Source of the DNA: Buxus sempervirens
Lineage: Eukaryota; Streptophyta; Magnoliopsida; Buxales; Buxaceae
Direction of reading: 5' to 3'
DNA length: 64,000 bases
Assembly (NCBI GenBank): GCA_947561395.2
Contig: OX387194.1
Location: 22,430,048-22,494,047, forward strand
Shown: positions 1 through 11,079 of the stretch, piece by piece
How the letters are laid out: every line of letters begins with the position of its first letter
How positions within the stretch are numbered: the stretch's first letter is position 1
Position numbers and translations under genes: made by a program
The notes under the pieces: generated by a model
Told to the model about the DNA's origin: nothing
Database searches by the model: none
The model's input: the letters and a program-made list of their open reading frames with translations, nothing else

Positions 1-126
1 AAAAAATTCAACTTTCGACTCACCCTCAAGTTTGACAGGCCCACAGAACCTTCATCCGGACTCCGATTCCAGCAAACTCAGTTGCATTTCCGGCTCTTTC
101 GGGAGCGCAAAAATGAGGTGCTTACA
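1..126 (-). repeat. 3' LTR tip of the Ogre-like element (partial)
   Basis: On the minus strand it begins TGTAAGCACC at 126, the same start as the LTR at 23982. The visible 126 bases match the first ~240 bases of the 5' LTR except for one 116-base deletion and about five substitutions. The rest lies outside the window. Confidence 0.85.
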
Positions 127-139
127 GCTGCCCCTCTTT
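127..139 (-). other. polypurine tract
   Basis: On the minus strand aaagaggggcagc stands directly before the 3' LTR start (TGTAAGC at 126). This is where a plus-strand primer is expected in an LTR retrotransposon. Confidence 0.65.
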
Positions 140-2264
140 GCCGGAGTCACCTTGCGGATGAACGGCAAAGAGAAAAAGAATCTCATTTTTGCGCCTGGCA
201 TTTCTGTCGACGAGCTTAGTCCTTTGAAGTTTTCACTTTGAGAGGGAAGCGGCCAATGATGTGGCGTCACTTCCTGGCTTCAGAGTTTCCTTACCCTTTG
301 CTTTTCAGGTTTTTGTAGGGAAACTCTTCAGCATTTAATTTTAAGTTTGAAAGAGATTAGATTGGACTTGAGCTCGCCAACCTGTTTTGGCGTTGATGCC
401 AGACACTTTGACAATATTCTTTTCTTCTTGTTTGTTCCATTAAAGCTTTTAGGTGACTTCAGACTTCTGATCCATTTTGTGTCTTTTACTTGAAGCTTAC
501 TTGCACTCTTCTTCTTTTTTTTTTTTTCAAAGGATGTGATGGCCAAAGGTTGGGTTAGGATGCGGGCCGAATGGAGAAAGGAAGAGGTAAGAGCGGAGGA
601 GGAGCTGCTGTTGGTGAGGTGGTGCTTTCAGCGCTGTCCAGTGCCTCAAGGGAGCTCACACACCGGCTCTACTCTATTTACAAAAGTGTGAAATCAAAAA
701 TTACAAAAGGGGCCATCTTGCCCGATGATGTCTTCATTTATGCTCATTCTTCTTCATGTCTTGTCATTCCTTCTTCTGCAGCGCTTTCTGGTCGGCTTTC
801 CCTTTTGTAGAGGCTTCCTAACTTGGAGTGACTATTGCTGGGGATTGGGCAGGAATCTTTTCCTTATTCCCTCTTCTTTCGGGTCGAGCCCTGTTTCTGA
901 CAAGCATGGAAGTTCCTTGGGGAAGGATGCTCCGTCGGGGATAAGTGGAAATTCCTCATGCTGTCATTATTTCTTTGTAAAGCCTTTTCCTTCTGCTTGG
1001 GTGTGAGTTCTTCATGCTCGCCTGCGCTCTTGTTGAGCGCGAGAGACTCCACCAGGGATTGATGCGAGCTTGCTTGCCTTCAAAGCCGGCCTCTTCAGAC
1101 TGGGCGAGGCTTGAGAAGTCTACATCATTAGGTATCACTTTCTTATTGCTTGAGAGGACTCTACTGGGGATGAAAGGGTGTTGTCCCTTGTTTGCTGAAG
1201 GCCTTCCACTGGGGATTTTGGAGAAGATGTCCGTCATCCCACTTTCGTTGTACCTGTGAAGGCAGGAAAAGACAACATGTTAGTCATGGAATTACTGGGG
1301 GGTGAAACACTTCTCTTATTCTCTTCTTGCTCTGAGCCTTTCGCCCATTGCAGCTAGAAGCGGCCTCTGCCAAGGTTAAGAGATTAGCAACTTAGGTTAG
1401 TAGCTCAATGTGGAGCTTCAAACAGTTAAGAAAAACAATTATAGAGAAGACGGGTGTGTAAGTGTGTGCCCATGTTTGCGATATCAAAGAAATTTCCCGA
1501 GTCAGACGGGACTTGGAATGCTTGGTATTTTCAGTGGTATTGTCATCACAGGCCACTGTGAAATTTTCTGCTCGGGCACAACCTGTCGGTCTGGACCCCT
1601 CAAATCCGTCCACTCTTTTCCATCTTACTTTCTGCCACTGTCGTTGTTCTTTTTGTACCTTGCTCTGCTCAATCCAGATGTGACCAGTTCTCTCTCTCTC
1701 TCTCTTTTTTTTTTGGTGACTGACCACACAACGCCCTTTTTTCGGGTTTTCGCTACGTCAAGCCTTTCTGGGAGGTTCTGAATTCCGTCATTGCTGACGA
1801 ACGTAGACTCACTGTTTGCCCTGATCATTCTTTTTGGGATCCGAGAGGTCTTAGAGATAGGACGAAACATAGGCTTGGTCTTGGTTATGAAAGAAAGGAT
1901 ACATGGCTCAAAAAAGCTTAGTTACCTGGGTTTGCAAAGTGTGCCACTTTTATTGCTGGTGGGACTTACATCCTGGCTTATTTGCATCTTTATCTTTGTG
2001 GGGTAAACATTTCCCCATTTTTCCTTCTTTTCTTCTTTTTTTCTCTTTTTGAAGTTTTTCTGGGCAAGAATGCCCTGTTTCTTCTTTTTTTTTTTTTGCT
2101 TTGCCAGGAATGCCCTGTTTGGTGTGTAGAACACTTGCAATGGGTTGAAAGAATTTTAAGGCTCAAAATTGTCTAACTAGGGGAGAATTTAAGGTATTTG
2201 GAAGAATTTATAGTCTAAAGGAGAGCCAAAGATGGTCTTTCTTCATTTCCCAATCAGAATGATC
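140..2264 (-). other. 3' untranslated region of the Ogre-like element
   Basis: About 2.1 kb between the end of integrase and the polypurine tract. No coding region can be supported. It has pyrimidine-rich plus-strand runs (for example near 510-530, 1690-1715 and 2080-2100). Long 3' untranslated regions are usual in Ogre-type elements. Confidence 0.6.
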
Positions 2265-3434
2265 TTAGGCGTAGTACAGTTCGACGGCGTCCGCATTTAT
2301 CGGCTCAGGAAAAATTGCCCCGTCCATTTCTTGTAGGATGAGTGCTCCTCTGGACAGAACCTTGTGGACTACGAATGGCCCTTCGTAGTTCGGCTTGAAT
2401 TTCCCTCTATTGTCCTCTTGATGAGGAAAGATTCTCTTCAGTACCAGGTCTCCCACCTTGAATTGTCGTGGCTTCACTTTATTATTGTAGGTTCGCGCCA
2501 CTCTTTATTGATAGAGCTGGCCATGGCACAAAGCCTTGATCCTCTTTTCATCCAATAATTGCAACTGGTCAAATCTGGATTCTTCCCATTTGACGTCACC
2601 GATTTCAGCTTCCTTCAGAATTCTGAGCGACAGAATCTGTGCTTCCACTGGGAGGACTGCTTCCATTCCATATACCAGGGAGAACAGGGTTGCCCCAGTC
2701 AATGTCCTAATCGACGTCCGATAGGCGTGCAGTGCATAGGGCAGTTTCTCATGCCAGTCTCTGTAAGTGACTACCATTTTCTCAAGTATCTTCTTCAGAT
2801 TCTTGTTGGCAGCCTCTACTGCCCCATTCATCTTGGGCCGGTATGCCGTGGAGTTTAGATGTTTGATCTTCAGATCTTCACACATCGTTTCCATGTCCTT
2901 ATTATTCAGATTCTTTGCATTATCAGTGATGATCGCTTCTGGAACTCCGTAGCGACAGACTATATTGTTTCTGATAAACTTGAGCACATGAGATTTCTTC
3001 ACATCCACGAAGGACATGGCCTCTACCCACTTGGTAAAATAGTCAATTGCCACTAAGATGAACCGATGCCCGTTTGAAGCCATTGGATGAACCTGGCCTA
3101 TCATGTCGATTCCCCTGATGGCAAACGGCCAAGGTGATGTCATGGAGTACAGCGTATTCGGCAGTGCATGGATGTTGTCGGCATAAATCTGGCATAACAG
3201 GCATTTTCTGACATGAGCGTAGCAGTCTGCTTCCATGGTCATCCAATAATAGCCCATCCTTAGAATCTTCCTTGCTAGCATATGCCCATTCATGTGTGTG
3301 CCGCACAACCCTCCATGGACTTCCTCAATTAACTTCTGCGCCTCGGCTTCTTTGACACATAGCGGTAAAGAGTCATTGTATGACTTCTTGTACAGCCTAC
3401 CTCCACTGTAGAAGTATTGCCCTGCCAACCTCTA
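2265..3434 (-). pseudogene. integrase region of Ogre-like pol, two in-frame stops
   Basis: The integrase would insert the element's cDNA into the host genome. Visible parts are an H-H-C-C zinc-binding region (HGGLCGTH...HM...C...CLLCQ), then the core with D (GIDMIG), D (IITDNAKN) and E (MNGAVEAANKN), then a C-terminal part with KVGDLVLKR and an end at ELYYA. The frame is the same as RT and RNase H upstream but is cut by TAG at 3432-3434 and TAA at 2505-2507. Both stand where related proteins usually have glutamine (my recollection of the family). It is therefore inactive as it stands. No chromodomain is seen, as expected for Tat elements. Confidence 0.85.
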
Positions 3435-4628
3435 TATAGTTCGCTTCTCTGCAGCCGAGGCACCTTCTGGCAGAATTCTGTCTCTTACGCATCTCTCAAT
3501 GTCGGCGTACCAAGGTTCTTCTTCGGGTGTGCTTTTCTCGATACTGAAGCAGTAAACAGGGTAACGCCGGATTTCTATCTCCAATGGTTGCACCCAAGCA
3601 TCATCTGTGATGGTGGCCATTGACGCCAACGTAGCGAGTGCATCTGCAAATCGGTTTCCGTCTCGTGGCATGTAGTCAAATGTCACGCTTTTAAATTCTT
3701 CTTCTAATTCCTTGACCAATTCTTGGTATGGTACCAACTTCACATCTCTGGTTTTCCAGTCTCCCATCACTTGGTAGATGATAAGACTTGAATCACCAAA
3801 CACTTTTAGCTCCTGTATGCACATCTCGATTGCTGCTCGCAAGCCTAACACACACGATTCATACTCGGCCATGCTGCTAGTGCAATCAAACAGAAGTTTC
3901 ACTGCTATCGGGTGGTGAACACCGTCTGGGGAGATTAACACTGCTTCGATCCCCTTTCCATTTACATTGACTGCCCCATCAAAGAACATTTGCCACTTAG
4001 TTTCCTCTGTGCCCTCCCCGGATTCTGCACACATCACATCTTCATCGGGAAAGTGAGTCAGGAGTGGCTGGTAGTCCGGTAGGGGGTGCTCTGCCAAGTG
4101 ATCTGCTACAGCCTGCCCTTTTATTGCCTTTCTAGTTGTGTAGACAATGTCATACTCAGATAAAAGGACTTGCCACCTGGCAACCCTACCAGTGGAGATT
4201 GGCTTCTCAAAGATGTATTTCAATGGATCTAGATTGGAGATCAGTAAGACTGTGTGACTAAGCAAATAGTGTCGGAGCTTCTGAGCTGCCCAGACCAGGG
4301 CGCAATACGTCTTTTCAAGCATTGAGTATTTGGCTTCGATGTTGGTAAATTTCTTGCTCAGGTAATAGATTGCTTGTTCTTTCCGCCCTTTCTCATCGTG
4401 TTGCCCTAACACACATCCTACAGCCGTCTCAGAGACTGTCAGATACATAATCAAGGGTCGCCCCGGGACAGGCGGGACCAATGTTGGTGGACTCATCAGA
4501 TGGGCCTTGATCTTATCAAACGCTACTTGACAGTCGTCATTCCAAACCACAGGGTTGTCCTTTTTTAGCAGCTTGAATATAGGCTCACACACAGGAGTCA
4601 TCTGCGCAATGAACCTACTAATATACTA
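3435..4628 (-). pseudogene. RNase H plus second (archaeal-type) RNase H of Ogre-like pol
   Basis: The first half is the usual gypsy RNase H after RT (motifs FKLLKKD, YYLSKKF, EKTYCALVWAAQKLRHY, SNLDPLKYIF). The second half is a separate RNase H with FFDGAVN, AEYESC, GDSSLI and RDGNRFADALATLAS, giving the D-E-D-D acidic set. Possession of both is typical of plant Tat elements. The frame is open from 4625 to 3435. A TAG at 4626-4628 separates it from RT in the same frame, and a TAG at 3432-3434 separates it from integrase. Confidence 0.85.
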
Positions 4629-5585
4629 CAATCTGCCCAGGAACCCTCTCACTTCCTTTTCTGTAGATGGAGGAGGCATATCCAGAATTGCCTTTGCTTT
4701 GGCGGGGTCGACCTCAATGCCTCGCTTGCCCACTATGAAGCCAAGCAGTTTCCCTGAAGTAACTCCAAACACGCACTTGTTTGGGTTGAGCCGGAGCTTG
4801 TGCTCTCTGAGTCTGTCAAACATCTTTCCGAGGTTTATCAAATGGTCTTCTTCTTCCTTAGACTTTGCTATCATGTCGTCCACATACATTTTCATTTCTT
4901 TGTGCATCATATCATGGAATATTGAGGTCATCGCACGCTGATACGTAGCACCCGCATTTTTCAGTCCGAACGGCATCACGCGGTAACAGTAAGTGCCCCA
5001 GTGCGTGATAAAGGACGTCTTCTCCATATCCTCAGGTGCCATCCTTATCTGGTTGTAACCAGAGAAGCCGTCCATGAAGGAGAACATCGAATGCGTTGCA
5101 GTATTGTCAACCAGTACATCAATGTGCGGCAATGGGAAGTCATTCTTCGGACTTGCTCTATTCAAATCTTTATAGTCAACACATATCCTGACTTTCTCGT
5201 CTTTCTTAGGAATTGGCACAATATTGGCTAACCACTCCGGATAGTGAGTTACTTGCAGGAATCCGGCATCCAACTACTTGGTGACTTCTTCTTTGATCTT
5301 TAGGGCCCATTCCGGCTTCGTGTGCCTGAGCTTCTGTTTCACAGGTACGGCCTCAGACTTTGTTGGTAACTTATGCACAACCAAGTCCATATCTAACCCG
5401 GGCATATCCTCGTATGGCCATGCAAACATGTCAGAATAAGATTTAAGAAAATCAATCATCTGTTTTCTCAATAATGGTGACAGCTTTTTACCAATTTGGA
5501 GGATCCTTGGTTGTGCTACTTCACCTATGTCAATTAATTCTGTTTCCTCAATGTTGGCCTGGAGACCCTTTTCGTGCCTTTCCAA
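4629..5585 (-). pseudogene. reverse transcriptase region of Ogre-like pol
   Basis: The core RT motifs are present in order: ICVDYKDLNRASPKND, FMDGFSGYNQI, MPFGLKNAGATYQR, the catalytic MYVDD, LNPNKCVFG and LLGFIV. The segment 5585-5277 is the usual lead-in (VHKLPT...KQKLRHTKPEWALKIKEEV). A TAG at 5274-5276 interrupts the frame exactly where the conserved TK-LDAGFL stretch has a Q in relatives, as I recall them. TAG at 4626-4628 ends the block. The catalytic residues themselves are intact. Confidence 0.88.
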
Positions 5586-6556
5586 TGCAAGTTGGATTTC
5601 GAGCGGGGTCTCTCATGATTTATCATCGTCCTCATGCTCGAAAGGCTCACAGGGGACGATATCTGAATCTTCTTGCTGCGATGGGAAAGTGCCCCAATCT
5701 GATTTGTTGAGTTCTTGCTTGTTTTCAAGATTGGACACTGGCTCATGCATTTCATTTATCATTGCCATTTGCACTGGCTTTTCAATTTCTTTTTGTTCAA
5801 TTATGGCAATATCATTACCTATCCCGTGACCCAGATCTTCCAGGTGTACGTCAGGATCGACACTAAGATTGCGATGCTCAAGTTGCTTATTTTTGTTATT
5901 TTCATTTTCAAACAGATGCAGGTAGTAGGAAGCATTCAGATATTCATTAAAAATTTCAGCAGTAGCTACAACAGAAATTTCAGAGATGACAGAAACCCCC
6001 TTTGGGATAGTAGCTTTGTTGATAGCAAAAGGCATGGCGCTCCAGTTCTTCAGTGGTGCCTCGTCTTCCTTGTTGACAGCAATCACCTTCTCTGGTTCTC
6101 CAGCCAGCACCACGTAGGCACTCTCGTCAGAAGAGATGTAGATAGGATCATGTGCTGCGCCTCCTACCGGCTTGTTCTGGATTCTCTCTGATCGGGGGCC
6201 AGACTCTGATGATACCCTTACCCATGATCCACTGAGGGCGATTGCCACCGGTATCTCATCCTCGAGTGGCGCATATGCGATGGTGACTTCGTTGGCCGGG
6301 TCAACTCTGGGGGGTGCAAACATTATGGGTATTCCAGTTGGTATCCCAGGCATCGTAGAAGAGTAAGCTGGTGGTGCCCATTTGCCGTAAACTGTATGGT
6401 ACACTTCTTCCGGTACTGGCCCTAGCACTTGGAGCATGCTACGGAACATGCGGTTCAAACCATCGCGAGTTCCAGGGTGCGGGATATATGGAGGTGGAGG
6501 AGGCGACCTTGGCCTGCGGGTTGGCGCTCCTGAGCTGTCTCGCCCTTCCATCATGC
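5586..6556 (-). pseudogene. pol linker between protease and RT (3' of nested LTR)
   Basis: About 310 open codons rich in P, E, D and N, with no domain I recognise. The start is a proline-rich stretch (RRPRSPPPPP). It ends at TGA 5613-5615 and continues in the same frame into the RT lead-in. The plus-strand-oriented solo LTR at 6557-10773 entered this frame. Taking out 4217 bases plus one 5-base TSD copy (4222) brings codons at 6554 and 11049 into the same phase, so the frame was continuous before the insertion. In Ogre elements this protease-RT interval often holds an intron; none is needed here. Confidence 0.7.
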
Positions 6557-6633
6557 TGTAAGCACCTCATTTTTGCGCTCCCACAAAAAAACCAAAAATA
6601 CAAACCCTGGACAGAAAGTCAAACCCTAAGGGG

Positions 6634-7610
6634 TGAAAAGTTGACTTTCTGATCAAGTAAAAATTGGCCATCTCGCTTTATGTCATTGGATAGAGAATCT
6701 CGACATGGTTCCAACGCAACTGAGTTTGCAGGAATCGGGGTCCGGATGAAGGTTCTGCGGACGGTCAAACTTGAGCAGAGCCAAAAGTTGACTTTCTGCT
6801 AAAATCCGATCCAGAGGCCTACCCCTAGGTCATTGGATAGAGAATCTCGACACGGTTCCAACGCAACTGAGTTTGCAAGAATCGGGGTCTGGATGAAGGT
6901 TCTGCGGATGGTCAAACTTGAGCAGAGCCAAAAGTTGACTTTCTGCTAAAATCCGATCCAGAGGCCTACCCCTAGGTCATTGGATAGAGAATCTTGACAC
7001 GGTTCCAACGCAACTGAGTTTGCAAGAATTGGGGTCCGGATGAAGGTTCTGTGGATGGTCAAACTTGAGCAGAGCCAAAAATTGACTTTCTGCTAAAATC
7101 CGATCCAGAGGCCTACCCCTAGGTCATTGGATAGAGAATCTCGACACGGTTCCAACGCAACTGAGTTTGCAGGAATCGGGGTCCGGATGAAGGTTCTGCG
7201 GACGGTCAAACTTGAGCAGAGTGAAAAGTTGACTTTCTGCTAAAATCCGATCCGGAGGCCTACCCCTAGGTCATTGGATAGAGAATCTCGACACGGTTCC
7301 AACGCAACTGAGTTTGCAGGAATCGGGGTCCGGATGAAGGTTCTGCGGGCGGTCAAACTTGAGCAGAGCCAAAAGTTGACTTTCTGCTAAAATCCGATCC
7401 GGAGGCCTACCCCTAGGTCATTGGATAGAGAATCTCGACACAGTTCCAACGCAACTGAGTTTGCAGGAATTGGGGTCCGGATGAAGGTTCTGCGGGTGGT
7501 CAAACTTGAGCAGAGCCAAAAGTTGACTTTCTGCTAAAATCCGATCCGGAGGCCTACCCCTAGGTCATTGGATAGAGGGCGCCGATACAATTCTAACGCA
7601 ACTGAGTTTG
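6634..7610 (+). repeat. 147-bp tandem repeats in U3 of L3
   Basis: About 6.5 copies. The same phase point (ccaaaagttgac or a close variant) recurs at 6781, 6928, 7075, 7222, 7369 and 7516, always 147 bases apart without an indel. Each unit holds gtcattggatagag, gcaactgagtttgc and cggatgaaggttctg. The 5' LTR at 19834-23982 and L1 have only about two diverged units, so the expansion is specific to this copy. Confidence 0.93.
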
Positions 7611-7681
7611 CCCAGATCGGAGCCCGGGTGAAGAAAATATGAGCTGATGAAATTCCCGAGCAGCAAAACCGGCAATCTGCA

Positions 7682-7706
7682 CACGTGGCAAAAAGCTGCA
7701 CACGTG
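7682..7706 (+). promoter_or_regulatory. paired G-box (CACGTG) in L3 U3
   Basis: CACGTG at 7682-7687 and again at 7701-7706, each inside gcacacgtggc, 19 bases apart and about 280 bases before the TATA box. CACGTG is the core bound by plant bZIP and bHLH factors. Function here is inferred. Confidence 0.5.
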
Positions 7707-7985
7707 GCGAATTGCGCAGGAAAATATCTCAGGGATCAAATTCGTAAATATCCAAACTTTCAAAAGATCCCAGGGACCAATCTGAAAATATTTGAAAATA
7801 TCTGAATAAAATAATATTAAACCTAAATATCCCAGGGACCATATCCTAATTTTCATATTTTTAAGACAAACGAGCGGCGGCATTTATTGTTTTGTAATAA
7901 TTATGCTGCTCGCGCAAACGTGGCGAGCAGCATGCGCTCACCTTGAGCTGGGCGCCAAATTGAGCGGCACCCCTTTTCCCTTGCC

Positions 7986-7992
7986 TATATAA
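7986..7992 (+). promoter_or_regulatory. TATA box of L3
   Basis: TATATAA in gcctatataagccgcgag, at the position where the LTR changes from U3-type repeats to leader-type sequence. Confidence 0.65.
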
Positions 7993-8229
7993 GCCGCGAG
8001 AGTCTTCATTGCAGGGGGTTCTGCATTTTTTTGGTTCGACCTTCTTGTGGTTGGAGATTTGTTGGCTAGGCATTTTTTAAGGTTGCCTGTTTCTTTCGGC
8101 ATTCTTTGTTCGGCTTTTGAAGACCCCGTTCCTCTCTTCCTCTTCTTCCTCATCAAACCCGAAGGAGACCTCGCTGTGGGTGTGGAGAGTAACTGCTCCG
8201 GCAACCATTTGTGCTTCAAGGAGATGCTT

Positions 8230-8255
8230 CCCCCCCCCCCCCCCCCCCCCCCCCT
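8230..8255 (+). repeat. 26-base C homopolymer
   Basis: An uninterrupted run of 26 C in the presumed transcribed part of L3. The exact length may be affected by sequencing. Confidence 0.9.
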
Positions 8256-8815
8256 CTAGGGTCTCGAAACATTCTAGGTAATGTTCTCTCTTGTATTTTT
8301 TACACATCATATCTAAGATTAGATTCATTTGGCCATGTTTAGAAAGATAAGTCTCTCCCGGGACCGGATTTGGTCTTTTGCCTGCTTCAGATTCATTTTG
8401 CCTGCTTGCTTTTGTTATCGGTTTTATTTTAAAGGAGTATGTTCCTGTGAAGATCTAATGTATCCCGATAAAGCCCCCCGTTCCCTTCTTCCTTATTCGG
8501 GTTCTGTTAATTCATGGTGTTGTTAGTATCTGTTTCCGGATTTTATTATGTTCTGTTAGTGCTTTGTTCCAGATTTGGGGTTCCGAAGAGATTTGAGTCC
8601 GGATGTTGAAGTGAAGTTATGTTCAGGTGTCTCTTGGGAGTCTGGGGAACACCTGTGAGGACTTACAGAGTTTAAAAAGTGACCAGAAATGGAGTTTGAG
8701 CAAAAAACCAGAATATCGGGTTTTTTAAGGGGTATGCGCCTACCTCTGCGAGGTCAGCGCACCCAAAAAAAAGGGTGAGCGGATCATTTTTTTAGCATCC
8801 GCTCACTTCTTAAAA

Positions 8816-8975
8816 TTGGATGAGCTCACCTAAAATTGGATGCGCTCACCTCGCGCTCACCTAAAATTGGATGCGCTCACCTCGCGCTCACCTCGTGCTC
8901 ACCTAAAATTGGATGCGCTCACCTCGCGCTCACCTCGTGCTCACCTCGCGCTCACCTCGCACTCACCTTGATTTT
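8816..8975 (+). repeat. short tandem repeats (gcgctcacctaaaattggat)
   Basis: Irregular copies of gctcacct with or without aaaattggatgc, mixing units of about 10 and 20 bases, next to the 29-bp satellite. Confidence 0.75.
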
Positions 8976-8991
8976 TGGGTGCGCCCACTTC

Positions 8992-9690
8992 ACCTTTACC
9001 CTAAATAAAATCCCGAAAATGCCCTTTACCCTGAAAAATCACGAAAATGCCCTTTACCCTGAAAAATCCCGAAAATGCCCTTCACCCTGAAAAATCCCGA
9101 AAATGCCCTTTACCCTAAATAAAATCCCGAAAATGCCCTTTACCCTGAAAAATCCCGAAAATGCCCTTTACCCTGAAAAATCCCAAAAATGCCCTTCACC
9201 CTGAAAAATCCCGAAAAATCCCTTTACCTTAAAAAATCCCGAAAATGCCCTTTACCTTGAAAAATCCCGAAAATGCCCTTTACTTTAAATAAAATCCCGA
9301 AAATGCCCGAAAATGCCCTTTACCTTAAAAAATCCCGAAAATGCCCTTTACCTTAAATAAAATCCCGAAAATGCCCTTTACCCTAAAAAATCCCGAAAAT
9401 GCCCTTCACCCTGAAAAATCCCGAAAATGCCCTTTACCTTAAATAAAATCCCGAAAATGCCCTTTACCTTGAAAAATCCCGAAAATGCCCTTTACCCTGA
9501 AAAATCCCGAAAATGCCCTTTACCTTAAATAAAATCCCGAAAATGCCCTTCACCCTGAAAAAATCCCAAAAATGCCCTTTACCCTAAATAAAATCCCGAA
9601 AATGCCCTTTACCTTAAAAAATCCGGAAAATGCCCTTTGCCTTGAAAAATCCCGAAAATGCCCTTTACCTTGATAAATCCCTCCCCTTGG
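8992..9690 (+). repeat. 29-bp minisatellite in L3
   Basis: About 23 copies of a unit made of aatcccgaaaatgcccttta plus ccctgaaa, with a variant containing taaataaa. The units are contiguous, without spacers. They lie in the LTR body and encode nothing convincing. Confidence 0.92.
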
Positions 9691-9799
9691 ACCCAGTATA
9701 ATGAGCCAGTCTCTCCTTGATAAATGTCAATTTTGATATGTTTCTGTGATGTATATTCTGTAAGTTTTGCTAATCATGGGTGGCATACCTAAATCGAGC

Positions 9800-10773
9800 C
9801 AAAATGAGCCAATAGGGTTTCTGGGTCACCTAGAAACCCAATGTGGGACTTGGACCCCCGGTCCAACTTGATTTCCAGTGGGCCTTCCAACGGGGCCCAC
9901 CCGGCCCAATAAACATGTATGCATGCAACTTAATCAAGATAAGTAAAATTAACTGATTAAACCGGGCGGGCCAAACCTTAGGCAGTCCACCCGAACCAGA
10001 TTAGTAAATTGATGCATGAAATGCGTGGTTTGGCCCAGACCAAGGGCAAGGGCCTACCGGGCCCACCAAAGCCCCTCAACCGAACCAAGGAAGGGTGCAA
10101 ACCCTAACTTCTGGTAACTTGGGCTTACAAGCCTAGATTTGGACTACGGGCCCCAAGCCCAGTGTCCAACTCACTTTGGCAGATTAAAAAGATAAATCCA
10201 ATAAAAATTACTTGGCCACCATGTGGGCCCACCTAAGGGGCCCACAAACTAGTCCGGCCCACTTGTGCACGAAAAACACTTAATCTTCAAATCTGAACCT
10301 AAAGTAAAATCAATGCACTTAACCAAAGCCCAAAGAGCCTCCTAGGATAGACCGAGGCCCACAAGGGCACACGGGCTTGACTAAGCCCACCGAGGACACC
10401 GTGGGCCTTCCAACGGGGCCCACCCAACTAGACTCAGATCACCTAAGTAATCAAGATAAAAGCAATTAAAGGGACCCACACCACTTAGGTGGTCCCACCA
10501 GACTTAACCAAATTGCATATCGGATTAGGAATCGGGTGAGACCAAAGTAAGCTGACTCAAACCAGGATAAACCTAAGGGACCCGTCACCCGACGGGGTGG
10601 ACCGGGGTGTCTACGGACTTCCCCGGACCGCAACCGAGACCCTACTTAGAATCTCAAAGCCGCAGACCAAAAAGCCCTAATAGACAAGGTTAGGCATCCA
10701 GGTGTCCGCCTGCACCCCATCAGGCGGTGGCGACTCCGAACTTTCCCCGTGCCGCGTTTCCGATGCGCGCACA
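9800..10773 (+). other. conserved 3' (U5-side) kilobase of L3
   Basis: Matches the reverse complement of about 19834-20830 and the direct sequence 43400-44412. Shared landmarks include gggccttccaacggggccca, ggggtgtctac and a ggtggcgactcc box about 45 bases before the LTR end. It lets the three Ogre-type LTRs be aligned. Confidence 0.85.
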
Positions 10774-11079
10774 CATGCAGACATACATGATTGGACCTTC
10801 TTCTTTGGATTCTTCCAGGGGAGCAGGTGGCGGTACTTCCATCACAATTGCAGAGTTGATCGGGATCCCATCAGGGATGACCTGCTCATCTGGTGGGGCG
10901 AAGGCCATGGTGACCTCGTCAATAGAGTCCAGGGCGACCAGTGCTGGCAGGCCATCTAGCGACCCCTCAGGAGCCAACGAGTCTACTTCCATAGATGGTG
11001 GCTCCTCCCAGAGCATCTGAGCCAGTCCTTGCAGGTAGTCCTCTTCCATGGCAGGGGTGTCCAGAAACTCATCTCCCTA
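10774..11079 (-). pseudogene. pol linker after the protease (5' of nested LTR)
   Basis: Acidic, proline-containing linker (QGLAQMLWEEP, LVALDSIDEV, PPPAPLEESKEEG) that runs into the insertion site of L3 and continues in phase at 6554. TAG at 11077-11079 divides it from the protease block. No domain is recognised. Confidence 0.7.

Larger units (their letters stand above)
6557..10773 (+). mobile_element. Ogre-type solo LTR (L3), TSD catgc
   Basis: It begins TGTAAGCACC and ends GCGCACA, and is flanked by catgc on both sides (6552-6556 and 10774-10778). It is 4217 bp and shares both ends with the 5' LTR of the host element, in the opposite orientation. No internal region follows it, so it is a solo LTR left after LTR-LTR recombination. 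Internally it has 147-bp tandem repeats, a G-box pair, a TATA box (7986-7992), a 26-base C run and a 29-bp satellite. It lies in the pol frame of the older element. Confidence 0.93.

Noticed and set aside
8992-9690. Regular 29-bp repeats that might suggest a CRISPR array or telomeric repeat
   Set aside because: The units are contiguous without unique spacers, and the ccctaaa-like part occurs only within a longer non-telomeric unit. The setting is a plant LTR.
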